From an uncultured Lachnospiraceae bacterium (GTDB lineage Bacteria > Bacillota > Clostridia > Lachnospirales > Lachnospiraceae), in NCBI GenBank assembly GCA_910588895.1, contig CAJUSS010000085.1, forward strand, positions 1-15,323: 15,323 bases of DNA, given 5' to 3'. A program made the position numbers and the translations under genes. The first letter of the stretch is position 1. The number at the start of each line of letters is the position of its first letter. This document shows, piece after piece, positions 5,306 to 11,761 of this stretch. The notes beneath the pieces were generated by a model. It made no database searches, had not been told where the DNA came from, and was given only the letters and a program-made list of their open reading frames with translations.

Positions 5306-6523
5306 ATGAGGATCAGGAGACGAGATGGATCAGAGGGCAGGGCGAGGGGTCTGGAAAAAGGGATAAGGATAGGGCTGACAGCCATCCTGCTGGCGGTCAT
5401 ATCCCCCATGGCCTATGGCACTCGGGCCTCTGTGGCCTATGCCGCGGAGGAAGGGACCAAGCAGGTGGTGATCGAGCTGGAGGCCGCTGCGGAAGAGAAG
5501 GAGGGCTTCCGTCCCGGAGAGGATGCAGGATATGTCCTCACATTGAAGAACAAGCTGGGCCCTGCCTGGATCCGGGTAAGGTTCGGACTGTCCGGCAAGG
5601 GGATCGATAAGGCCTTCACGGACAAGGACCTGTGCATCCAAGATGGATGGGTCCGGCGGGGCGGGTACTTCTACTATACCAGGAAGGCGGATGCTTATAC
5701 GGACTATATGGTCGTGGATGGGATCCATATCCCGGATGCGGCCGTGGTCGGTGAGAGGGCCAGTGTCACGGTCAGCGTATATGGGGAGGCCATCCAATAT
5801 GACAGCATCACACCGGACTTTTCCAGTGAGACCCCATGGGAGGGCGTAAAGGTGGAGCATAGCACCGACATCACCGGGACCACCAGCACCACCGGTACAT
5901 CCTCCCGTCCTTCCGGTGGAGGATCCAAGGTCTCCGGGAGCGGCCAGAGGGCCGAAGGGATCTGTCTCTACAGCTCGCCCCAGGAGAAAGGGGCCGTCTC
6001 CACAGGGAGCTGGGAGCTGATCGATGCAGAGGCCCATAGCTGGAAGTACCATGACAGCAGCGGTCAGTATGCAAAGGATGGCTGGATCTATGTGTACAAC
6101 CCTTACGCGCCGGAGGGAGGACGGTATGACTGGTTCCATTTTGACAAGGATGGGATCATGACCTTTGGATGGTATAGAGCAGATGAGCGGATCTGGTATC
6201 ACTGCCATGGGATATCGGACGGCGACCTTGGACGGCTGGATAAGGGCTGGCATGAGGACGAGCAGGATGGGAAGCGGTATTTCTTGGACAGGAAGACGGG
6301 GATCATGCTGTCCGGCTGGCAGGAGATCGATGGGGAGCACTATTATCTTGCCACCTATGAGGAGATCCCCGGTCAGACCTGGTTCTGGGAGACCTTCGGC
6401 GATACCGGCTTTGGGAGATGGGTCTATGCGTGGCTGGGCTGCCGCAGCTATGGCTCCATGTATGCGGGAGAAAAGACGCCGGATGGCCAGGAGGTGGATG
6501 CGGACGGGAAAAGGAAGGGCTGA
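5306..6523 (+). CDS. Secreted protein: beta domain plus cell-wall-binding-type repeats
   Basis: From ATG 5306 (AAGGAGG at 5292-5298) the protein has 405 residues. A basic N-terminus is followed by a Sec signal peptide (IGLTAILLAVISPMAYG to VAYA, cleavage probably AYA-AEEG near residue 48), not the SipW type. Residues 50-185 look like a beta domain: FRPGEDAGYVLTLKNK and AWIRVRFGL resemble the N-terminal part of camelysin/TasA-like folds. A Thr/Ser/Gly linker (about 191-215) leads to repeats of the choline/glucan-binding type: DSSGQYAKDGWIYV, FHFDKDGIMTFGWYR, YFLDRKTGIMLSGWQEIDGEHYYL. Such repeats bind wall polymers, so this protein may tether the matrix proteins to the wall; that role is inferred. 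No catalytic motif was seen. Confidence 0.75.
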   Translation: MRIRRRDGSEGRARGLEKGIRIGLTAILLAVISPMAYGTRASVAYAAEEGTKQVVIELEAAAEEKEGFRPGEDAGYVLTLKNKLGPAWIRVRFGLSGKGIDKAFTDKDLCIQDGWVRRGGYFYYTRKADAYTDYMVVDGIHIPDAAVVGERASVTVSVYGEAIQYDSITPDFSSETPWEGVKVEHSTDITGTTSTTGTSSRPSGGGSKVSGSGQRAEGICLYSSPQEKGAVSTGSWELIDAEAHSWKYHDSSGQYAKDGWIYVYNPYAPEGGRYDWFHFDKDGIMTFGWYRADERIWYHCHGISDGDLGRLDKGWHEDEQDGKRYFLDRKTGIMLSGWQEIDGEHYYLATYEEIPGQTWFWETFGDTGFGRWVYAWLGCRSYGSMYAGEKTPDGQEVDADGKRKG

Positions 6524-6569
6524 GATGGGCATGCCGATCCTCGTTCCGCTATCCCTGTCCGCCCATCCG

Positions 6570-6581
6570 TCACGAACGTGA
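6570..6581 (+). repeat. Short perfect inverted repeat before the membrane-anchored gene
   Basis: TCACG and CGTGA are separated by AA. It lies in the 194-base leader between the wall-binding-type gene and the next gene. It may be an operator or the tip of an RNA hairpin; nothing follows that resembles a terminator. Confidence 0.35.
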
Positions 6582-6717
6582 TCCAAGATCCCATTGCAGG
6601 CCCGGCGGCCGATCCGATCGCAGAGGGCGCAAGGGTGTATATGAGGAGGGTACAGTGGCTGTGAGGGAGAAAAAGGATAGGATGGAGCAGGGAATCGTGA
6701 TGAAAAAGGAGATTGTG

Positions 6718-7584
6718 ATGAAAAGGGAGAGGGATATGGAGGAGAAAGGCAGAGTGAGGGGGAAGAGAGCTGTCTTGTGGCTGCTCATCGCTCTGATGGC
6801 CATGCCTGCAGGGGATGTCCATGGGGGGAACGGCGGTATCTGTGCAACATCAGGCTCCTTAGACGGAGAGATGTCCGCAGAAGATCCGGATGCTATCACC
6901 GGCTCAGATAGAGAGGGACCAGATCGGGCAGGGGAGGGCGTACAAGATACATCCGCCCCCACGGACCTGCATGGGAACGTCATCGACTGGGATATGGACG
7001 GAGCCGGTGATGAGGATGCTGCCGGTGGCGAGAGCGATGCCGACCGGATGGAAGCCCCTACCTATGGCACAGAGGAACAGGCTGGGATCTTGAGCCATCT
7101 GACGGAGACCACTGCTCCGGCAGAAAGGGGCTATCTCCATATCGAGTGTGACCTTGGAGAGGAGTGGCCCGGATATAACGTCACCCTGGCGTTATATGAC
7201 GGAAGGAACAAACGCCAGGATGTGACGGTCTACCGTCAGAACGGGTATGAGGCAAGTGAGCTGCTCCCGGCAGGGATATACAAAGTATATCGGGCGTACG
7301 TGCCGGGAGATGGGTACGGGGATCTGTATCCGTTGGTGGTCTCGGAGAGTCAGGTGACGGTCGGGGAGGGGATTCCTACCGGTCTTGTGATCTGGAGGGC
7401 GGAGGCCATCGAGAGAAAAGGAGGGGCCAGAGAGACAGAAGGGCAGAAAGAGACGGGAGATGGGGCGCGGTCAGCGGTGACAGATGCCGTGATGACAGCG
7501 GCGGTCATCATCGGTATCATACTGCTCATCATCGGTATCGCCACAGCCATACGGAGATGGATGGATCACAGGTGTGGGCGATGA
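6718..7584 (+). CDS. Membrane-anchored ectodomain protein with Cna-B/PEGA-like beta domain
   Basis: I do not recognise a named family. With the ATG at 6718 (AAAAGGAG at 6703-6710) the protein has 288 residues. ATGs at 6682, 6700 and 6736 are alternatives in the same frame. It has a signal peptide (KRAVLWLLIALMAMPAGDVHG), an acidic low-complexity stalk rich in Gly, Asp and Glu (about 30-135), and one beta domain (about 137-231: YLHIECD, YNVTLALYDGRNKRQDVTVY, LLPAGIYKVYRAYVPGD). That domain resembles Cna-B- or PEGA-type modules. A C-terminal membrane helix (about 258-281, VMTAAVIIGIILLIIGIATAI) is followed by a short basic cytosolic tail. The topology suggests an extracellular module fixed in the membrane, perhaps anchoring the operon's secreted proteins. 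Confidence 0.7.
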   Translation: MKRERDMEEKGRVRGKRAVLWLLIALMAMPAGDVHGGNGGICATSGSLDGEMSAEDPDAITGSDREGPDRAGEGVQDTSAPTDLHGNVIDWDMDGAGDEDAAGGESDADRMEAPTYGTEEQAGILSHLTETTAPAERGYLHIECDLGEEWPGYNVTLALYDGRNKRQDVTVYRQNGYEASELLPAGIYKVYRAYVPGDGYGDLYPLVVSESQVTVGEGIPTGLVIWRAEAIERKGGARETEGQKETGDGARSAVTDAVMTAAVIIGIILLIIGIATAIRRWMDHRCGR

Positions 7585-7663
7585 GGGGCAGGGAGATCTG
7601 TGAGGTGTATCTGTATAGAGTATATCGGACAAGACCTATAAAGATGGATGGAGGAACGAGGAT

Positions 7664-8101
7664 ATGGATATGAGGAGCGGAGAGCTGAACGAGGCCCTTT
7701 ATCAAAAGATGGCCGCAGCGCAGGAGACATACCGGGCATGGCTGCTGGAGCAGACGCCTGAGGAGATCTTAAAGCATGCGCATAGGTACCTGGTACGAGA
7801 GGATATATTGCTATCCTTAGAATGTGAGGATCTCCCAGATGCCCAGGCCGAGGCTCTTTTGAGATCCACGGATCCGCTGGAGGATGTGGCTGAGAGGTTC
7901 GATGAGTGGGAGACAGGCCGTATGGGCCACATCTCTGATGCCATGCGCTATCAGGCCGATGCCATGATCCGGGCAGAGACGGGGCGGCAGGGGCCGTATC
8001 CGCGGATACAGCGATGTTCGGTAAAGAAGGAGAGACCGAGGACATCGGCAGGGCAGGTACTGGGAACAGTAAAAAAGAAGGCAGAAAGAGGGGGACGTTG
8101 A
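7664..8101 (+). CDS. DUF3848-like protein
   Basis: The 145-residue cytosolic-type protein contains LNEALYQKMAAAQETYRAWL, then TPEEILKHAHRYLVREDILLSLE and ALLRSTDPLEDVAERFDEWE. This order (LYxKM..E...YR.WL, PEEIL.HA..Y..REDIL..LE, AL..S..PL.D) matches my recollection of the DUF3848 family, common in Lachnospiraceae mobile elements. Its function is unknown. The last 35 residues are basic (KKERPRTSAGQVLGTVKKKAERGGR), which might bind nucleic acid. GGAGG at 7650-7654 precedes the ATG; an in-frame ATG at 7670 is nearly as good. It follows the membrane-protein gene by 79 bases and is probably the last gene of the operon. Confidence 0.75.
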   Translation: MDMRSGELNEALYQKMAAAQETYRAWLLEQTPEEILKHAHRYLVREDILLSLECEDLPDAQAEALLRSTDPLEDVAERFDEWETGRMGHISDAMRYQADAMIRAETGRQGPYPRIQRCSVKKERPRTSAGQVLGTVKKKAERGGR

Positions 8102-8597
8102 TGGTCTGTCAATATCTCTTGATAAAATGAAAAACGAAAAGATAGATCCTTTGATAGGGCGCGATCGTATCCGCTAACAATAGCGGCACCCGTTTGCTTT
8201 CACAATGTCACAAAAAATAAGTTACCATCCAAATATGGATAAGGCTCTTTTTGATATCCCTGTCATGATCTATATGCCACCAACGTATTAGAAAAAAGGC
8301 ATTTTATGTGAAGGTTTAGCCATAGTCTATCCTGCCTTAGAAGGCGAACAAAAGGTTTGGATACCCTGCAACTTGCTGCATTGCATGTTGTGGGGTATTT
8401 CCTTTCTATTTGGAAGACCGTGAGCATGATCGTGCGAAAGGACCGAGAAGTGTTCCGATGGTCCGAAGCATGCGCTTACTCTAAAAGCGATCGAGTGTTA
8501 TCCGGCCAAAAGAAGACACCCCAAAACCAAAAAAGGATGAGGAGATCTTGACATTGGTCTGGTAAAATAAGTACAGAAAGAGAAAGGGGAATGGTAG
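8102..8597. other. Gene-poor spacer between operon and XRE regulator
   Basis: No protein-like frame is seen in these 496 bases, which are much more AT-rich than the operon. They contain the inverted repeat CCGCTA-acaa-TAGCGG (8171-8186), GCCTT-ag-AAGGC (8334-8345), the 12-bp hairpin at 8361-8398, and a perfect TTGACA (8548-8553) upstream of the XRE gene with no good -10 at normal spacing. Confidence 0.5.
8361..8398 (+). terminator. Strong 12-bp hairpin, possible operon terminator
   Basis: ATACCCTGCAAC (8361-8372) pairs with GTTGTGGGGTAT (8387-8398) along all 12 positions, two of them G-T wobbles, around a 14-base loop that can itself pair TGC with GCA. The sequence after it (TTTCCTTTCTATTT) is T-rich but broken. 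It could terminate transcripts from the operon, or be part of a small RNA. Confidence 0.4.
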
Positions 8598-8993
8598 GTG
8601 GTCTACATCATTACAAGAGAAGAGCTAAAGGAGATCGGGTCCAGGATCAAACTGGTCCAAAAAGCAGTGGGGTATTCCAACAAAAAGATGGGAGATCTTC
8701 TCAATATCTCAGAGATCCAGTATTCGAAACTGCTCCGGGGGATCAGTCAGGTATCGGAGGATAAGTTTTTGATCTTGCACAGAGAATTGGGTGTCAGCCT
8801 GGATTTTCTTTTTACCGGCTATGGGCAGAGAGAGATGTTCGCGCTGAGGGAAGCGGGCATCATGACAGAGATCGACTACTGTGTCTGTTCAAATGAGATG
8901 GTGCTTTATATAGCGGACCTTCCGACGGATAAACGAAAAGAAAAGATGCTTGAATTGACGGTCCTGTTCCAAAGGTTACTGATGACATTATAA
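8598..8993 (+). CDS. XRE-family (Cro/CI-type) transcriptional regulator
   Basis: This 131-residue protein appears to start at GTG 8598: a TAG at 8595 closes the frame just upstream and GGGGA at 8586-8590 is a fair ribosome-binding site. Residues 10-65 form a helix-turn-helix of the XRE type (LKEIGSRIKLVQKAVGYSNK, MGDLLNISEIQYSKLLRGIS, FLILHRELGVSLDFLFTG); the last motif is common in element-borne regulators. The C-terminal half (REMFALREAGIMTEIDYCVC onwards) has no peptidase or kinase features and may serve dimerisation. It stands alone, closed by a clear terminator. It may control the operon upstream or the recombination genes downstream, but no target site can be assigned. Confidence 0.8.
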   Translation: MVYIITREELKEIGSRIKLVQKAVGYSNKKMGDLLNISEIQYSKLLRGISQVSEDKFLILHRELGVSLDFLFTGYGQREMFALREAGIMTEIDYCVCSNEMVLYIADLPTDKRKEKMLELTVLFQRLLMTL

Positions 8994-9022
8994 CATCAAG
9001 TTAAGAGCACTTTTTTTACAGA

Positions 9023-9064
9023 ACACACAAGGAGCATCTCTATCGGTCGCCCTTGTGTGTTTTT
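9023..9064 (+). terminator. Rho-independent terminator of the XRE gene
   Basis: ACACACAAGG (9023-9032) pairs perfectly with CCTTGTGTGT (9051-9060), a 10-bp stem with an 18-base loop, followed by TTTTATGTTT. It lies 30 bases after the XRE stop codon. Confidence 0.85.
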
Positions 9065-9572
9065 ATGTTTCTTATGCAAGAGGCCGTCACATCAAAGGCG
9101 TATTTTGTACAGTAGCTGGTCTTCCGTATATCTGGCGGTAAAAGCCCAGCTGTCAGCAGGTGTGCTTTTATGGGCGGATATGCCCATCGTACCTTGACAA
9201 TTGTATAGGGCATGTAGCAGATCTATCCGTGGCAGGGCGGGAGACCGAAAGCGACGAGCCGGAACGCGCCATGACGGTATGCTGGAGCAACTTGGTCTTT
9301 TAGCATATCCTGAGCGATCGAGTTTGCGGCTATCACGTCCAGTAAAGGGGCGGATCGCGATGATCCCTGTCATAGGATATCGGTTGCATTTTTTTGAGGA
9401 AAGATGATATATCCGTTCGATCATATCTTTATCGGACAGCTTTGCGACATCATGTCATAAAGTCATCGTATCACGAGATCTTGACTTATGACCAAGGATA
9501 GGAGAAAAGTCCGGTATAATGGACGATCATAAAATAATATAGTGGGATAAAGGAGGCCAGAGGGAGCTTAAG
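9065..9572. other. Gene-poor region upstream of the recombination module
   Basis: About 500 bases have no convincing gene. They contain ATGGGC-ggatat-GCCCAT (9170-9187), a TTGACA (9194-9199) without a proper -10, and the odd palindrome GACAT-c-ATGTC (9446-9456). A reverse-strand frame (9092-9424, 110 codons) ends in SAHKSTPADSWAFTARYTEDQ, which looks somewhat protein-like, but it lacks a ribosome-binding site and I cannot place it in a family. Confidence 0.45.
9515..9520 (+). promoter_or_regulatory. Candidate -10 of the recombination module
   Basis: A perfect TATAAT lies in GTCCGGTATAATGG (9509-9522), which shares 13 of 14 bases with the -10 region at 170-183. No standard -35 is seen at 17 bp; a TTGACT at 9481 is too far away (28 bp). 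An activator may be needed, or the promoter is weak. Confidence 0.4.
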
Positions 9573-9875
9573 ATGGGAGAAAGAGAGTTTGAAGAGATGA
9601 AGAATGTAGATATCTGCACAGTGGACAGGGCTGATCTGGTGGATATAAGTGAGATAAAAGTGGATCAGAAGCTGTCGAAAAAGGAACGCTTAGCAGATTT
9701 TGTACAGCGTGTAAAAAACCCTTTTTGTTATCTCTGTAATGGCGTGGTCGTAAAGGTATCTTATCGTGACGATGGGGGGAGTTTAGAGGATCGGCTCACA
9801 ACTTTATGCATGGCCATGGAGGACCGCCCAGATCGATCTGAAAAGGGTCTATCTACGAAGTGTTCACGGTACTGA
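9573..9875 (+). CDS. Small DUF6870-like protein upstream of recombinases
   Basis: The 100-residue protein contains NVDICTVDRADLVDISEIKVDQKLSKKERLADFVQRVKNPFCYLCNGVVVKVSYRDDGGSLEDRL, matching what I remember of small DUF6870-type proteins in clostridial mobile elements (VDxxxLVDIxxVxI...ERxxDFxxQIxNPYCxxxxxxVVKVSF). Its function is unknown. AGGGAG at 9561-9566 precedes ATG 9573; AAGGAGG at 9550-9556 is rather far, and ATG 9597 is an alternative start closer to the conserved part. The C-terminus after LEDRL is poorly conserved in character. Its place next to three recombinases makes a recombination-accessory role possible, but this is only suggested by context. Confidence 0.65.
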   Translation: MGEREFEEMKNVDICTVDRADLVDISEIKVDQKLSKKERLADFVQRVKNPFCYLCNGVVVKVSYRDDGGSLEDRLTTLCMAMEDRPDRSEKGLSTKCSRY

Positions 9876-9892
9876 CTGCACAACTATAGTGG

Positions 9893-9919
9893 CTGTGGGT
9901 ATCCGGCCTATCGCCACAG
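9893..9919 (+). repeat. Inverted repeat upstream of the recombinase operon
   Basis: CTGTGG (9893-9898) and CCACAG (9914-9919) form a 6-bp stem with a 15-base loop in the 188-base gap between the small protein gene and the first recombinase. There is no T run, so read-through into the recombinases is possible. Confidence 0.3.
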
Positions 9920-10063
9920 GCGGATCCGAAATGGTCGGGTGAGGAATATCAGACCTTTTTCTATAGACATTTTCTGCTCTGCATGATATGATAGCTATGG
10001 ACGAGCAAGATCCCCAGATAGGATAGGTTTGACCTTACAAATAGGACTATCTGAGGTGATCAT

Positions 10064-11761
10064 ATGAAACCATATCTAGAGAAAAAAGTTTATCATGCTG
10101 ACCTCTATGTACGCCTATCCCAAGAGGACGGGGATAAGGAGGAGAGTGACAGCATCACGAATCAAAAAGAGCTCATCTTAAGCTTCGTAGAGACCCAGGA
10201 AGATATCCAGGTCCACATGATCAGGGTGGATGACGGATACTCCGGGGTTGATTTTCAGCGTCCAGCATTCCAGCAGATGTTAGAAGATATCAAAAAGGGA
10301 GAGGTTGATTGTGTGATCACGAAGGATCTCTCACGTTTTGGCCGGAACCATATCGAGGTGGGGAAGTATATTGAGAGGATCTTCCCCTATCTCGGTGTTC
10401 GTTTCATTGCGATCAATGATCATTATGACAGTTTAAAGTGCGATGGTCAGGGTACGGATATCATCATCCCGTTTAAAAATCTGATCAACGACGCATATTG
10501 CCGGGATATCAGCATGAAGATCCGGAGCAGTCTGGAGGTCAAGCGGAAGAAAGGGGATTATGTGGGGGCTTTTGCCCCATATGGTTATGAGAAATCGAAG
10601 ACAGATAAGAACAAATTGGTGGTGGATGAAGAGGCCGCAGAGGTGATCCGCTATATCTTCCAGCTATATCTGCAGGGGTATAGCGCATATAAGATCGCGG
10701 AGAAGTTAAATGAGAGAGCGGTCCTGACACCGATGGACCATAAAAGGGAGCATGGGAGTGCATATCGTTCAGGTTTCAGGAGGAAGAGCGAGAGTGTGTG
10801 GGACCATGTGGCAGTCCTTCGTATCCTGAAAGACCCCACCTGTACAGGGACCGTGACCCAGGGGAAGGTGACCACACCGAACTATAAGGTGAGAAAACTG
10901 GTGCATAAGGACGAGAGTCAATGGATCCGGGTAGAGGGTGTCCATGAGGCGATCATACCGACGGTCCAGTTTGATACGGTCCAGGACCTGATGCAGCTAG
11001 ATACCAGGACCGCCGATGACCAGGAATGCCTTTATCCGCTGTCCGGGCTCGTGCGATGCGGGGACTGCGGAGCGAACATGGCTCGGAAAACGGTGCCAGC
11101 AGGAAAGAAAAAGTTCGTTTATTATATCTGCGGGGCGAATAAGAACGATAAAAGGGTATGTAGCAGCCATCGTATCAATGCAGAGGTATTAGAAAGGACT
11201 GTTTTTACACTTCTGCAGCACCAGATCGATAGTGCCCTGGAATTGGATAGCCTTCTGGAGAGGATCCGAAAAGAGCGCTGCGGGACAGGGAGAGCGGCAG
11301 TTAAGAGTAGGTCTCTGGATAGGAAAAGAGCAGAGGTCAGAAAATATCACCGACTCCGGGCAGGACTGTATGAAGACTATAAAGGAGGGCTGTTCACAAG
11401 AGAGGAATATCAAGAGCTGAAAGAGATGTATGAGGGCAGGATCCATGTCGCAGAAAAGTCGGTCCAAATCTTACAGGAGGAGATCGATCGGATCGTTTCA
11501 GACCAGATCGACAAGAGCGGGTGGTTGGGGGAGTTTAAGCGTCACGGGCATCTGACCCAGCTGACAAGAGAGGTGACGGCCTCACTGATCCACCATATCC
11601 TGATCTATGAAAAGAAAGAAAAAGAACGCTATCCGAGGATCGAGGTGTTTTTTCGATATGCGGAGGAGTTACAGATATCAATGGAGGTGGCCAAGGCCTT
11701 GGACCAGGGAGAAAAAGATACCGTACCAGGAGAGGAGGGTGAGGATGGCCAGAAAAAGTAG
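10064..11761 (+). CDS. Large serine recombinase 1
   Basis: The 565-residue protein has the full layout of a large serine recombinase. The catalytic domain starts with YVRLS (nucleophile Ser19), followed by DDGYSGVDFQRPAF (56-69), KDLSRFGR (87-94) and GVRFIAIND. The conserved recombinase domain contains APYGYEKS and RYIFQLYLQGYSAYKIAEKLN. A zinc ribbon follows (CGDCGANMARK, then two further Cys, about 330-365), and a basic coiled-coil region runs to LTREVTASLIHHILIYEK. The active-site residues I can see are intact. It cuts and rejoins DNA at att sites through a Ser-linked intermediate. GAGGTG at 10053-10058 precedes the ATG. The last 17 bases overlap the start of recombinase 2, so translation is probably coupled. 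It is the first of a triplet typical of some Firmicutes integrative conjugative elements. Confidence 0.93.
   Translation: MKPYLEKKVYHADLYVRLSQEDGDKEESDSITNQKELILSFVETQEDIQVHMIRVDDGYSGVDFQRPAFQQMLEDIKKGEVDCVITKDLSRFGRNHIEVGKYIERIFPYLGVRFIAINDHYDSLKCDGQGTDIIIPFKNLINDAYCRDISMKIRSSLEVKRKKGDYVGAFAPYGYEKSKTDKNKLVVDEEAAEVIRYIFQLYLQGYSAYKIAEKLNERAVLTPMDHKREHGSAYRSGFRRKSESVWDHVAVLRILKDPTCTGTVTQGKVTTPNYKVRKLVHKDESQWIRVEGVHEAIIPTVQFDTVQDLMQLDTRTADDQECLYPLSGLVRCGDCGANMARKTVPAGKKKFVYYICGANKNDKRVCSSHRINAEVLERTVFTLLQHQIDSALELDSLLERIRKERCGTGRAAVKSRSLDRKRAEVRKYHRLRAGLYEDYKGGLFTREEYQELKEMYEGRIHVAEKSVQILQEEIDRIVSDQIDKSGWLGEFKRHGHLTQLTREVTASLIHHILIYEKKEKERYPRIEVFFRYAEELQISMEVAKALDQGEKDTVPGEEGEDGQKK

Noticed and set aside
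5330..6586. Long reverse-strand open frame of 418 codons
   Set aside because: It is antisense to the secreted protein at 5306, whose signal peptide, linker and repeats are convincing. The reverse translation is Pro/Ile/Leu-rich without domains, an effect of the GC-rich codon pattern.
8357..8551. Short forward open frame of 64 codons
   Set aside because: It begins within the 12-bp hairpin sequence, lacks a ribosome-binding site and has no recognisable features.
9092..9424. Reverse-strand open frame of 110 codons
   Set aside because: The end looks somewhat protein-like (ADSWAFTARYTEDQ), but there is no ribosome-binding site and I cannot place it in a family; kept only as part of the region note.
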